Positions 5,910 through 13,682 are shown, numbered from the stretch's first letter. The stretch is DNA of 14,206 nucleotides from Gemmatimonadales bacterium (GCA_013813675.1 JACCRH010000437.1:1-14206); one strand, 5' to 3'. Numbers and translations are program-made. Notes: generated by a model from the letters alone, not told the origin.

Positions 5910-7631
5910 TCACGACGCCGCCGGCCCCAGCGCACACAAGCGCGCTTGCAGGCTCATCTGGCCGTTCCACTCGTTCAGCTCGAGCCGGAACGCGGCGTCC
6001 ACCGGCCCGTCGGTGAGCCACGGCACCCGGTCCGCCCACTGAAAGCCGATGGCCGGCAGGCGACAGCGGCCGTCGTCGAGGGTGCCCTTGAGGTGACCCT
6101 GTCCCACCCTAGCGCGGCCCGCCAGCCGGACGCCACGCACCCCGAAGACCGGGCTGGCGTTGCCGGTGCCGCACGGCTCGAGGTAGCGGCAAAGCCGCTC
6201 CAGCTCGTAGGTCACCTGGTGGAGGCCGAGCTCGAGGTCCACCCGCTGCTCGGGGCCCAGGTCCTCCGGCGCCAGCGACTCGCGGGCGATCTCGCCGAAC
6301 CGTTCGCGGAAGGCCTCCAGGTTCTGCCGCCGGATGGTGAGGCCGGCGGCCATCTGGTGCCCCCCATAGCGCTCCAGCAGATCGCCGCAGGCGAGTAGCG
6401 CCGAATGCAGGTCGAAGCGCGAGATGCTCCGGCCGGACCCCTTGCCGATGTCACCGTCGAACGCGATGAGGAACGCGGGACGGCCATACCGCTCCACCAC
6501 CCGCGACGCGACGATCCCTACGACCCCCGGGTGCCAGCCGTCGCCCGCCAGCACGAAGCCGGAATCGCGCTCCAGGTCGGCGCTCTGCTCCACCTGGCAC
6601 AGCGCCTCGTCAAGCATGCGCTGGTCCAGCGCCTGCCGCTCGACGTTCATCCCCTCCAGGCTTCGGGCGATGGCCGTGGCTTCGTCCATGTCGTCGCTGA
6701 GGAGCAGGCGGAGACCGTCTCCGGCATCGCCGATCCGGCCGGCGGCGTTGAGGCGGGGGCCGAGAATAAAACCCAGGTGGCCGGCGCGAAGCTCCTTGCC
6801 GGCGAGGCCGCTGGCTTCGAGCAGCGCCCGGACCCCGGGCCAGTTGCTCTCGGCGAGCAGGCGGAGGCCGTGCTTCACCAGGATGCGGTTCTCGCCCTGG
6901 AGCGGCACCACGTCGGCCACGGTGGCGAGCGCCACCAGGTCGAGCAGGTAGTAGGGCAGATTCTGCGGCAGTCCGAGAGCGGGAACCAGCGCCTGCACCA
7001 GCTTGAAGGCGATGCCGGTGCCGCAGAGGCTGGTGAGGCCCGAGGTGTCGTCGGGGCGCTGCGGGTCGACGATGGCGAGGGCGGCGGGGCGCTCGTCGCC
7101 CAGAAGGTGGTGATCGGTGACCACGACGCCGATGCCGCCGGCGCGGGCGTCGCGGACGGTGTCCAGCGCGGTGATGCCGCAATCGCAGGTGATCACCAGC
7201 GAGGCGCCCGCGGCGCGGGCGGCCGAGAGCCCCGCCGGTCCGAAGTCGTAGCCGTCGCGCAGCCGGTGGGGCACAAACGGCACGGCGTGGGCCCCTGCGG
7301 CCCGCAGGGCGCGGGTGAGCACCGCGGTGGCGCACTGTCCGTCGACGTCGTAGTCGCCGTGCACCATGATGGTGCCACCGGCTCGCACCGTGGAGGCGAT
7401 GGCGTCCACCGCCTCCGCCATGCCCGCCAGGGTGAGCGGATCGGACAGATCGTCGATAGCCGGCCTCAGGTACTTGCGCGCCTGGTCGGCGGTGGCCTGG
7501 CCGCGCTGCACCAGGAGCGCCGCCAGCGCATCGGGCAGGTGGAGCCGCTCGACCAACGCGGCGACCGTACCCCGGTCCGGCCGGGGCGCGACGACCCAGC
7601 GGAAGATGGGTGCCTGGGAGACGTTCACCAT
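5910..7631 (-). CDS. recJ: Single-stranded-DNA-specific 5'-3' exonuclease RecJ
   Basis: RecJ degrades single-stranded DNA 5' to 3' in recombination, base-excision and mismatch repair, using divalent metal. The 573 residues carry the DHH-family motifs in order: HGDYDVDG (91-98), TCDCGI (148-153), VVVTDHH (169-175), IVDPQR (187-192) and LCGTGIAFKL (202-211). The DHHA1 region follows with GSGRSIS (398-404) and GGHQMAAG (423-430), then a C-terminal OB-like domain including LEPCGTGNASPVF (485-497). The start ATG at 7629-7631 lacks an obvious Shine-Dalgarno and lies 22 bp after the zinc-ribbon gene. An archaeal-type or NrnA-like DHH protein is excluded by length and by the RecJ-specific motifs. Confidence 0.96.
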   Translation of the reverse strand: MVNVSQAPIFRWVVAPRPDRGTVAALVERLHLPDALAALLVQRGQATADQARKYLRPAIDDLSDPLTLAGMAEAVDAIASTVRAGGTIMVHGDYDVDGQCATAVLTRALRAAGAHAVPFVPHRLRDGYDFGPAGLSAARAAGASLVITCDCGITALDTVRDARAGGIGVVVTDHHLLGDERPAALAIVDPQRPDDTSGLTSLCGTGIAFKLVQALVPALGLPQNLPYYLLDLVALATVADVVPLQGENRILVKHGLRLLAESNWPGVRALLEASGLAGKELRAGHLGFILGPRLNAAGRIGDAGDGLRLLLSDDMDEATAIARSLEGMNVERQALDQRMLDEALCQVEQSADLERDSGFVLAGDGWHPGVVGIVASRVVERYGRPAFLIAFDGDIGKGSGRSISRFDLHSALLACGDLLERYGGHQMAAGLTIRRQNLEAFRERFGEIARESLAPEDLGPEQRVDLELGLHQVTYELERLCRYLEPCGTGNASPVFGVRGVRLAGRARVGQGHLKGTLDDGRCRLPAIGFQWADRVPWLTDGPVDAAFRLELNEWNGQMSLQARLCALGPAAS

Positions 7632-7653
7632 GCCAGTGTAGTGCCGGCGTGGG

Positions 7654-8376
7654 TCACGGCACTGGCCTCGCGCTCTCCGGTGGGTACAGGATCGCGCCGC
7701 ACACTTCGCAGCCGTCGAGCACCGTGCCCGCCCTGATCTGACTGCGCCGATTGAGGGGGATGGACGTGTGACAGGAGCCGCAGGAGCCGCCCAGGAGGGG
7801 CACGATCACGTCGCCGGTGCGCGCCTTGCGCAGCCGGTCGTAGCGGAGGCGCAGCGGGCGGTCGAGTCGCGCCGCGCTTTCCTCCCGCTTCCGCTGGGCC
7901 GACGCCAGCTCGGCCTCGAGCTCGGCGCGCCGCAGGCCCAGCCGGTCTCGTTCCGGAACCTGCCCCTCCGCCACCACCGCCACGTTGCGCTCCTCCTCCG
8001 CCGCTTTGAACTGGGCCAGCGTGACCGCGTCGGCGCTGCGCACCCAGTCGTTCTCCTCCTTCGCCACCACCGATCTCGCGAGATCGAGCTCGGCCATCAG
8101 GGTCGAGGCCTCCTTGGGATTGCGCACGTGCTCCAGCCGCTGCTGCCGCCGGTCCTGGATCACCCGGTAGCTCTCGATCTTCGCCTCCAGCTCGTCCCTT
8201 CGCCGGGCGGCGTCCAGTGCCGCGCGGCGGGCCGTCTCCAGGACTTCGCGCGCGCGGTGCAACGCCTGATCCAGTATTACCGCCTCTCCCTGTAGCGCCT
8301 CCAACCGTCGCTCCACCTCCGCCACCGCCGCATCCCTCGCCTGCACGTCGAGCAGCTTGACCAGATCAGCGTGCAT
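7654..8376 (-). CDS. Coiled-coil protein with C-terminal C4 zinc ribbon (zf-RING_7/CdsZ-FlgZ-like)
   Basis: A 240-residue protein: residues about 5-185 are almost entirely charged, predicted antiparallel coiled coil, and a zinc ribbon occupies about 190-232. Ligands are Cys199 and Cys202 (SCGSC) and Cys223 and Cys226 (GCEVC). Relatives include HP0958/FlgZ of Helicobacter, which affects RpoN and flaA mRNA, and chlamydial CT398/CdsZ, which contacts sigma-54 and type III secretion parts. Most homologues, including this one, have no proven role. NPKEASTLMAELD (86-98) is the conserved hinge stretch of the family. Its ATG overlaps the dnaG end by 11 bp. A G-rich ribosome site precedes it. A role in RNA or nucleic acid handling is suggested by its neighbours only. 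Confidence 0.9.
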   Translation of the reverse strand: MHADLVKLLDVQARDAAVAEVERRLEALQGEAVILDQALHRAREVLETARRAALDAARRRDELEAKIESYRVIQDRRQQRLEHVRNPKEASTLMAELDLARSVVAKEENDWVRSADAVTLAQFKAAEEERNVAVVAEGQVPERDRLGLRRAELEAELASAQRKREESAARLDRPLRLRYDRLRKARTGDVIVPLLGGSCGSCHTSIPLNRRSQIRAGTVLDGCEVCGAILYPPESARPVP

Positions 8377-10198
8377 CTACATCCCCCCGTCTCAGTTTGC
8401 GCTTGAGGAGCTCCTCGGGGTAGCGCGAGGAGAGCTCGGTGGTAAGCCGTTGCCGCTCGCGAACCAGCGTCTCGTACTCCTCGGAAGTCAACGCGCCCTC
8501 CGACTTCTTCCGGTTGAGCGCCGCGAGCTGGCGTCGAAGCGGCCGAGCCTCCAGGGCCCGGCACGCCGCCACATAAGTCACGTCCGGCTCCGGGGCTCCG
8601 TACTTCGCTTCCCACCCGTTGAGCCAGGTCCACGCGCGCCGGGCGTCGGCCGACAATTGCTCCAAGAATATTCCCGAACCGGCGTTTTCGGGACTGCGGC
8701 GGAGCGCTTCATAGACCTCCCGCAACGCCGAAGTCTCGAACCAGTCGACCGGCACCTCGGTTGCGGCGCGGGCGAGCCAGGCGGGCTCCTTCATCAACAC
8801 CCGGAGCAGGTCGCGCTCGGCGCCGAGGTCTTCGGCCCGGCGCCGCTTGACCGGGCGCACCGGCTTCGCCTCCACCCTCGCAAGGCCATCCGGTGGAGGC
8901 GGCGTCGGGGATGGCGAGGGCGGCCGAGCAGCCGCCTGCTCCCGCAGCACCTCCCGGCTCACGCCGGTCCGCTCGGCGACCGCCTTGAGATAGAGATCCC
9001 GGGTGATGGGATCGGCCGCCGCCCGAATGGTCGGCAACAGACGGTCGAGCGCTTCACGCTGGTGCTCCACGCCCTCGAACCAGCCCTTCTGCTCCAGCAG
9101 CTGGATCTTGCGCTCCAGGACGTCGATGCCATCCTCGAGGATCGGCTGCAGCGCCCCCGCACCACCTCGGCGTACCAGCGTGTCGGGATCCTCCCCCGCC
9201 GGCATGGTCGCCACTCGAACGCGAACGCCGTGGCGCAGCAGCTCGTCGCCTGCCCGAAAGGTGGCGCGGAGGCCGGCCTGGTCGCTGTCGTAGAGCAGCG
9301 TAGCCGCCGGCGCGAACCGGCGCAGCAGCCCCGCCTGCTCTGCCGTGAGCGAGGTGCCGAGCGGAGCCACCACGTGCTCGATCCCGGCCAGCACCAGGCG
9401 AAACACGTCGAAGTAGCCCTCCACGAGGAGGACCGACTCCTCCTTCCTGATGGCCGACTTGGCCTGGTGCAGGTTGTACAGCTGCTTTCCCTTGTGGAAG
9501 ATTGGCGTCTCCGGGGAGTTGAGATACTTGGGCTCTCCGGGCACCAGGAGCCTGCCGCCGAACCCGGCGACGCGGCCGCGGAAGTCGTGGATCGGGAACA
9601 GGAGCCTCGCCCGGAACCGCGGAATCACCGTGCCGTCGTCGCGCGCGGCGCTGAGGCCGGCCTCGAGCAGCACTTTGTCCTCCAAGCCCAGCTCCTTCAT
9701 CGCCGCGAGAAAGCCCCGCCCCGCGGGTGCGAACCCCAGCCCATGCTGGCCGGCGATCTCCAGCGAGATCTCCCGGCCGCTCAGATAGTCGCGGGCCACC
9801 ACCGCATCGGGAGACTCCAGGAGTTGGCGGGTGAACCAGTCCTGAGCCACCGCGACTGCCTCGAAGAGCGGTTCCCGCGGATCGGGACCGGAGCGCGACG
9901 GGCCTTCCGGGATCACGATCCCCGCCCGGCGGGCTGCCTCGCGCACCGCGGTGGGATAGTCCATGCCGAACCGCTTCATCAGCCAGGAGAACACGTCGCC
10001 CGACTCATGGCAGACGAAGCAGTAGTACCGGTTCTTCTTGGGGATGACGGCAAAGTTGCGGTGGGTGCCGCCGTGAAAGGGGCACGGACCCCGGTAGTCG
10101 GAGCCGGTGCGCTTGAGCTCGACCGCCTCGCCGATGAGGCCCACCAGATCGGCGCTCTCCCGCACCTGATCCACGGTCTCGTCCGGGATCATGCTCAT
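8366..10198 (-). CDS. dnaG: DNA primase DnaG
   Basis: Synthesises RNA primers for replication and works with the replicative helicase. The 610 residues show an N-terminal CHC2 zinc finger with ligands Cys39, His42, Cys60 and Cys63 (CPFH...CFVC), then the catalytic core from about 110. The core includes the DNA-binding stretch LLFPIHDFRGRVAGFGGR (199-216). The TOPRIM motifs are LLVEGYFDV (257-265, E260), YDSDQAG (303-309, D304 and D306) and EDPD (336-339). A proline-rich linker (425-436) leads to the C-terminal helicase-interaction domain. The ATG at 10196-10198 overlaps the mutS2 stop (ATGA); a second in-frame ATG two codons on is an alternative. In E. coli dnaG sits between rpsU and rpoD; here it keeps rpsU but no rpoD follows. 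Confidence 0.97.
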   Translation of the reverse strand: MSMIPDETVDQVRESADLVGLIGEAVELKRTGSDYRGPCPFHGGTHRNFAVIPKKNRYYCFVCHESGDVFSWLMKRFGMDYPTAVREAARRAGIVIPEGPSRSGPDPREPLFEAVAVAQDWFTRQLLESPDAVVARDYLSGREISLEIAGQHGLGFAPAGRGFLAAMKELGLEDKVLLEAGLSAARDDGTVIPRFRARLLFPIHDFRGRVAGFGGRLLVPGEPKYLNSPETPIFHKGKQLYNLHQAKSAIRKEESVLLVEGYFDVFRLVLAGIEHVVAPLGTSLTAEQAGLLRRFAPAATLLYDSDQAGLRATFRAGDELLRHGVRVRVATMPAGEDPDTLVRRGGAGALQPILEDGIDVLERKIQLLEQKGWFEGVEHQREALDRLLPTIRAAADPITRDLYLKAVAERTGVSREVLREQAAARPPSPSPTPPPPDGLARVEAKPVRPVKRRRAEDLGAERDLLRVLMKEPAWLARAATEVPVDWFETSALREVYEALRRSPENAGSGIFLEQLSADARRAWTWLNGWEAKYGAPEPDVTYVAACRALEARPLRRQLAALNRKKSEGALTSEEYETLVRERQRLTTELSSRYPEELLKRKLRRGDVDAR

Positions 10199-12678
10199 GC
10201 CGGGAATTCCACCACGGTGACGCCGGTGCCGCCCTGGTTCCGGGGAGCGAATTCGAATCGCGCCACCCGCCGGTCACCGGACACCACCCGCCGCACCCGC
10301 TCGCGCACCACGCCGGTGCCCATGCCGTGGATGATGCGGAGAAACGGCTGCTCCGCCAGCACCGCGGCGTCTACCGCCGCGATGGTCGCCTGTTCCGCTT
10401 CGTCCCCGGTGAGGCCGCGAAGGTCGACCTCGAGCGCCGCCGCCGCATCACCGCCGCCAGCTGATCCGCTCGTCGGGGGAGTGGCCACCCGCGCCGCCCG
10501 GCCGCCACCCGCGCCGGGGGGGAGCGCGGTGAGCGTGGCGGCGTCCACGAACAGCTTCATGGCCCCGACCGCCACCACCGCCGTTCCATCGGCGCGAACC
10601 TCCAGCACCTGGCCGGTTCCACCAGTCGGCAGGCGTACTCTGGTCTTCGCCTCGATCGCCGGTCCGCCGTCCGAGCCCCCTGCCCGGCTCTCGTCCGGGT
10701 GCTCGGCCTCCAACTCTTCCCCTTGGCTGCGGATCCCCTCCTCGACCATGCGGCGAGCCTCGCGGACAGCCGCATCGTCGCCGGCGGCACGGGCCGCGCC
10801 GAGCGCTTCCTCGACCAGTCGCCTGGCCTCCATCAGGTATTGCTTGGCCTGCCGGCGTCCGGCACGATCGGCCTCCTTCTCGAGCCGCTTGAGCTCGGCC
10901 TCGCGCGCCCGCTGGCGCTCCTCCTGCCCCGCGAGCCGGACGCCGAGCGATTCCAGCTCCGCGTCACGCTGCTCGAGCCTGGCCTGGGTCTCACCCATCT
11001 CCCGCCCCCGCTCCTCGGCGGCGGCGAGAAGCGCGTCGAGGTTGCGCTCGGCGTCCGGCACCCGGGCCTCCGCGTCGGCCAGGACGTGGCTCGCGATCCC
11101 GAGTCGCCGCGCGATCGCGAGCCCGTACGACCGGCCGGGCACGCCCTTCACGAACCGATAGGTGGGCGTGAGGGTCGAGGCGTCGAACTGCAGCGAGGCA
11201 TTCACCACTCCCGGCGTGTGACTGGCCAGGTCCTTGAGCGCGCCGAGGTGCGTGGTCGCGAGCGTCAGCGTGCCGCGCTCGGTGAGCGAGGCCAGGACCG
11301 CCGCGGCAAGAGCCGCCCCCTCCGCGGGATCGGTGCCGCTCCCCACCTCGTCGAGGAGGACGAGAGCGTCGTCGTCCGCGTCGGCCAGGACTCGGCGGAG
11401 CATCGCGACGTGGGCGCTGAAGGTGGAGAGGCTGGCGGAGATCGACTGGCGGTCGCCGATGTCGGCGAAATAGCCGCCGAAGGCGGGAAGCCTGGTGCCG
11501 GGGCCGACCGGTGGCACCACGCCACTCTGCGCCAGTGCCGAGGCGAGACCTAGCGCCTTGAGGAGCACGGTCTTTCCGCCGGTGTTGGGGCCGCTGATGA
11601 GCAGGGTCCGTTCGCCCCGACCCATCTCGAGATCGAACGGCACCACCGGCTCGGAGCCGGCGAGCAACAGGGGATGCCGGCCGTTGACCACCCGGAGATC
11701 AGCCGGGGCCGCGACCATCTCCGGCACCTCGCCTTCGGAGGACACGGCGTAGCGCGCGCGGGCGACCAGATCGTCCACCGCGACGCACAGCTCGACCGCG
11801 CCTCGCAGGAAGGGGAGCTCGGTCCGCAACATGGCACTGAGGTCGCGCAGCACCCGAAGCGTCTCCCGCTCCTCCTCGATCTCGGCCTCGCGCAACGCGT
11901 TCCCCAGCTCGATCGCCTCGGTCGGCTCCACGAAGAGCGTGCCCGCGCTCCCCGACTCGTCGTGCACGATACCGGCGGGCCGGCTTCGCGAATCGCGCCG
12001 GACCGGGATGACGTAGCGTCCGCCCCGGACGGTGACGGAAGCATCGCCGGCGGCCACGGTGGAATCGAGCCCGCGGAGCAGCGAGTCGAGCCGCCGAAGC
12101 AGGCGGTTCCTCGCCTGGTGCACTTCCCGCCGCGCCGCGGCCAGCGCCGGACTGGCGCTGTCGAGCAGGCTGCCGTCGGTGTCGAGCGACTGCTCCAGCC
12201 GGCGTTCGACGGCCTTGTCGGTGAGGGGATGCGAGAGGGCGGAGGCGAGCGGGGCCGCGTCCTCTAGTCGGCGCAGGTCGGCGTGAACCCGGCGCGCGGC
12301 AGCGAGCACCCGCTGGATGGCCGCCAGGTCGGTGCCCTCGAGCACGCTGCCTTCGATCCTGAGCTTCGCCAGCGGGCGCGACACGTCGGGCAGCGATTCG
12401 TTGAGCAGTGCGTCACCCCGGCGGAAGACTCCCGCCACCTCACCGACCCGCGCCAGCTCGAGCGCGATCCAGTCGAGGTCCACGGTGGGCCGGCGGGCGC
12501 GCACCCGACCGGCACCGAGCGGCCCCGCGGCGTACCCGGCGACGAGCTCGAGCACCGGGCCGAACTCGATCGTCTCGAGCCCGTCGGCCGACCGCTCCCC
12601 CGGCAAAGTCGATGGGGTGCCGGCCTCTGTGTCGGTCGGCACCCCATCGGAAGAGAGACGCTCCACCATGTCCTTCAC
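10195..12678 (-). CDS. mutS2: MutS2 ATPase with C-terminal Smr domain
   Basis: MutS2 proteins are MutS-fold ATPases without the mismatch-recognition domain. Known roles are suppression of recombination and, in Bacillus, rescue and splitting of collided ribosomes. The 827 residues show a clamp/lever region (33-320), Walker A SGPNTGGKT (362-370), the STFSAH signature (418-423), Walker B LVLLDEVGSGTD (439-450), and a long coiled coil (535-660). A KOW-like stretch lies near 678-700. The Smr nuclease domain has VDLRG (751-755) and HGMGTG (784-789). Conserved sequence starts only at about residue 33. The frame opens at a GTG (12676-12678) overlapping the yqeY stop as GTGA. An ATG three codons later (12667-12669), with AGGGTGA upstream, may be the true start. 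An unusual hairpin lies in this extension. Linkage to rpsU and yqeY suits a ribosome-linked role. Confidence 0.95.
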   Translation of the reverse strand: MKDMVERLSSDGVPTDTEAGTPSTLPGERSADGLETIEFGPVLELVAGYAAGPLGAGRVRARRPTVDLDWIALELARVGEVAGVFRRGDALLNESLPDVSRPLAKLRIEGSVLEGTDLAAIQRVLAAARRVHADLRRLEDAAPLASALSHPLTDKAVERRLEQSLDTDGSLLDSASPALAAARREVHQARNRLLRRLDSLLRGLDSTVAAGDASVTVRGGRYVIPVRRDSRSRPAGIVHDESGSAGTLFVEPTEAIELGNALREAEIEEERETLRVLRDLSAMLRTELPFLRGAVELCVAVDDLVARARYAVSSEGEVPEMVAAPADLRVVNGRHPLLLAGSEPVVPFDLEMGRGERTLLISGPNTGGKTVLLKALGLASALAQSGVVPPVGPGTRLPAFGGYFADIGDRQSISASLSTFSAHVAMLRRVLADADDDALVLLDEVGSGTDPAEGAALAAAVLASLTERGTLTLATTHLGALKDLASHTPGVVNASLQFDASTLTPTYRFVKGVPGRSYGLAIARRLGIASHVLADAEARVPDAERNLDALLAAAEERGREMGETQARLEQRDAELESLGVRLAGQEERQRAREAELKRLEKEADRAGRRQAKQYLMEARRLVEEALGAARAAGDDAAVREARRMVEEGIRSQGEELEAEHPDESRAGGSDGGPAIEAKTRVRLPTGGTGQVLEVRADGTAVVAVGAMKLFVDAATLTALPPGAGGGRAARVATPPTSGSAGGGDAAAALEVDLRGLTGDEAEQATIAAVDAAVLAEQPFLRIIHGMGTGVVRERVRRVVSGDRRVARFEFAPRNQGGTGVTVVEFPA
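12610..12649. repeat. 13-bp perfect inverted repeat in the first codons of mutS2
   Basis: CGATGGGGTGCCG (12610-12622) is repeated inverted as CGGCACCCCATCG (12637-12649) around a 14-nt loop. It covers about codons 10-23 of mutS2, in the non-conserved N-terminal extension. In the mRNA it would form a strong GC-rich stem 20-30 nt after the start codon. No U-run follows, so it is not an intrinsic terminator. Confidence 0.85.
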
Positions 12679-13124
12679 CCTGCCTGCAGCTCCTCGCGCA
12701 CGATCTGGTTGATCACCTTGCCGTCGGCCCGCCCCTTGTATCGCGGGACGATCTGGCCCATCACTTTGCCGAGTTCCTTGGCCCCCCCGGCGATGACCTC
12801 GCGCACCGCGGCACGGATCTCCTCCGGATCCACCGCCGGCGGGAGGAACTCCTCCAGCACGACGATCTGGGACTGCTCGGCGGCGGCCAGGTCGGTTCGG
12901 CCCGCGGCGGTGTACTGCTCGATGGCTTCCCGCCGGATCTTGATGCCCTTCCGCAGCACTTCCACGACCTCATCGTCGGTCGCGGGACGGCGGAGATCGA
13001 TCTCGCGGTTCTTGAGGTTGGCGAGGATGGTGCCGAGCACGAGGGTTCGACCCTTGTCCTGCGCTTTGCGGGCGGTGTTCATCGCCGTCCGCAAAGCATC
13101 GGCGACGCTACGCGCGAGGAACAC
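12675..13124 (-). CDS. yqeY: GatB/YqeY domain protein
   Basis: A 149-residue, all-helical protein of the YqeY family, related to the tRNA-binding C-terminal domain of the GatB amidotransferase subunit. The exact function is unsettled; RNA or tRNA binding is assumed. Family stretches are ILANLKNREIDL (33-44), LRKGIKIRREAIEQY (57-71), LEEFLPP (90-96), and GKVMGQIVPRYKGRADGKVI (119-138). The start is a GTG at 13122-13124, inside the last codons of rpsU (17-bp overlap); an internal ATG 14 codons later would cut the first conserved helix, so I keep GTG. The rpsU-yqeY linkage is widespread in bacteria. The stop overlaps the mutS2 start. Confidence 0.94.
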   Translation of the reverse strand: MFLARSVADALRTAMNTARKAQDKGRTLVLGTILANLKNREIDLRRPATDDEVVEVLRKGIKIRREAIEQYTAAGRTDLAAAEQSQIVVLEEFLPPAVDPEEIRAAVREVIAGGAKELGKVMGQIVPRYKGRADGKVINQIVREELQAG

Positions 13125-13305
13125 GCGGGCCCCGGCGGTTCTTGCGCACGGCGGCGTTCATCTTCCGCTTCCGCTTTTCGCTCGGCTTTTCGAAGTGGCG
13201 GTGCTTGCGCAGATCGGACAGGATCCCGGCCTTTTCGCACTTCTTCTTGAATCGCTTGAGCGCCCGCTCGAAGCTCTCGTCATCGTGAATGATGACTTCC
13301 GGCAT
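13108..13305 (-). CDS. rpsU: 30S ribosomal protein S21
   Basis: A small, highly basic ribosomal protein of the 30S platform that helps initiation. The 65 residues read MPEVIIHDDESFERALKRF, then KKKCEKAGIL (20-29), RKHRHFEKPSEKRKRK (32-47) and a basic tail. The start is the ATG at 13303-13305 because a near-ideal Shine-Dalgarno (GAGGGGTGAT, 13313-13322) lies 7 nt upstream. A GTG four codons further upstream would lie inside that ribosome site. It is the first gene of the long leftward cluster and has its own predicted promoter. Confidence 0.97.
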   Translation of the reverse strand: MPEVIIHDDESFERALKRFKKKCEKAGILSDLRKHRHFEKPSEKRKRKMNAAVRKNRRGPRVPRA

Positions 13306-13312
13306 GCAGTGT

Positions 13313-13322
13313 ATCACCCCTC
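13313..13322 (-). promoter_or_regulatory. Ribosome binding site of rpsU
   Basis: On the minus strand GAGGGGTGAT matches the anti-Shine-Dalgarno partner AGGAGGTGAT at nearly all positions, with a 7-nt spacer to the ATG at 13305. It is the strongest such site in the window and decides the rpsU start. Confidence 0.85.
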
Positions 13323-13357
13323 TCGGCTCAGATGGGCGTAAATGTTAGAGCGGTAGC

Positions 13358-13386
13358 AATTTAGGGAGTGGCCGGAGAGGAGGCAA
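13358..13386 (-). promoter_or_regulatory. Predicted housekeeping promoter of the rpsU cluster
   Basis: On the minus strand TTGCCT (13381-13386) and TAAATT (13358-13363) are separated by exactly 17 bp, a good fit to a sigma-70-type -35/-10 pair. Transcription would begin near 13351, leaving a leader of about 45 nt before the rpsU ATG. It is the only convincing promoter upstream of the cluster. Inferred by eye, with no experimental support. Confidence 0.6.
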
Positions 13387-13390
13387 GGCG

Positions 13391-13418
13391 AAAAAAGATT
13401 CCGGCAGCGGGATCCGGA
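13391..13418 (-). terminator. Possible intrinsic terminator upstream of the rpsU promoter
   Basis: On the minus strand TCCGG and CCGGA (13414-13418 and 13400-13404) can pair around a 9-nt loop and are followed by ATCTTTTTT (13391-13399). The stem is only five pairs, but the six-T run is rare in this GC-rich DNA. It would end transcripts arriving from the HIT gene before the rpsU promoter, and the GIY-YIG element now lies between that gene and this site. Confidence 0.45.
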
Positions 13419-13445
13419 TTAGCCGGCGAGGGCATGCGCGCTACC

Positions 13446-13472
13446 GTCATCCCGAGCGAAGCGAGGGATCGG
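13446..13472. repeat. Left copy of the hairpin repeat beside the GIY-YIG remnant
   Basis: A 27-bp copy starting GTCATCCCGAGC and ending GCGAGGGATCGG. The arms CCCGAGC and GCGAGGG pair with a tandem G-A mismatch around the triloop GAA, so the core is GCGAAGC, a heptamer known to form an unusually stable DNA mini-hairpin. It lies 20 bp before the nuclease ATG at 13493 and matches the inverted copy at 13683-13709 at 26 of 27 positions. Confidence 0.92.
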
Positions 13473-13492
13473 CCCGCATGCACTCTAAAGCG

Positions 13493-13677
13493 ATGTACGT
13501 CTACGTCCTGGCAAGCAAGACCCGGTGTTTATACGTCGGAGTGACTAATGACCTCGTTCGACGGGTGTGGCAGCATCGATCAGGCAAAGTTCCAGGATTC
13601 ACGAAGAAGTACAGCGTCACGAGGGTGGTATACTACGAGGCATTTACTATGCCGAGGATTGGTTTGCCAACCGCTAG
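13493..13677 (+). pseudogene. GIY-YIG endonuclease gene with internal deletion and frame change
   Basis: The first about 51 residues from the ATG at 13493 are a good GIY-YIG domain of the small UPF0213/YhbQ-like type. They hold YVYVLASK (GIY motif), LYVGVTNDLVRRV (YIG motif with the conserved arginine), GFTKKYSVTR and VVYYEAF. Intact relatives are about 85-100 residues and continue with a helix carrying the catalytic glutamate (A-x-x-R-E-K type) and a tail resembling DL-x-x-DWF. Here, from about 13643, the reading frame loses the family match. Another frame reads YYAEDWFANR and stops at TAG 13675-13677, which looks like the true C-terminus. So roughly 25-35 codons, including the catalytic glutamate, appear deleted with a shift of frame. 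The unshifted frame continues into the right repeat, ending at 13706-13708. An in-frame ATG five codons upstream (13478) is also possible. Confidence 0.75.
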
Positions 13678-13682
13678 GCGAG

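Noticed and set aside
5873..5935. A longer rsmD starting at 5935
   Set aside because: The extension MRWGRRRREG is not seen in the family and overlaps the recJ end; MRIVAGELGG is the standard start.
8357..11161. A 934-codon open frame on the plus strand across dnaG and mutS2
   Set aside because: Antisense shadow: no domain, low-complexity Ser/Arg/Ala tail, and the opposite strand encodes DnaG and MutS2 with full motif sets.
13306..13317. GTG start for rpsU at 13317
   Set aside because: It lies inside the ribosome site of the downstream ATG, and S21 proteins begin MPEV or similar.
13432..13481. GCATGC on both sides of the left repeat (13432-13437, 13476-13481) as a target duplication
   Set aside because: The second copy is inside the element and not beyond its right end; a 6-bp palindromic match can occur by chance.
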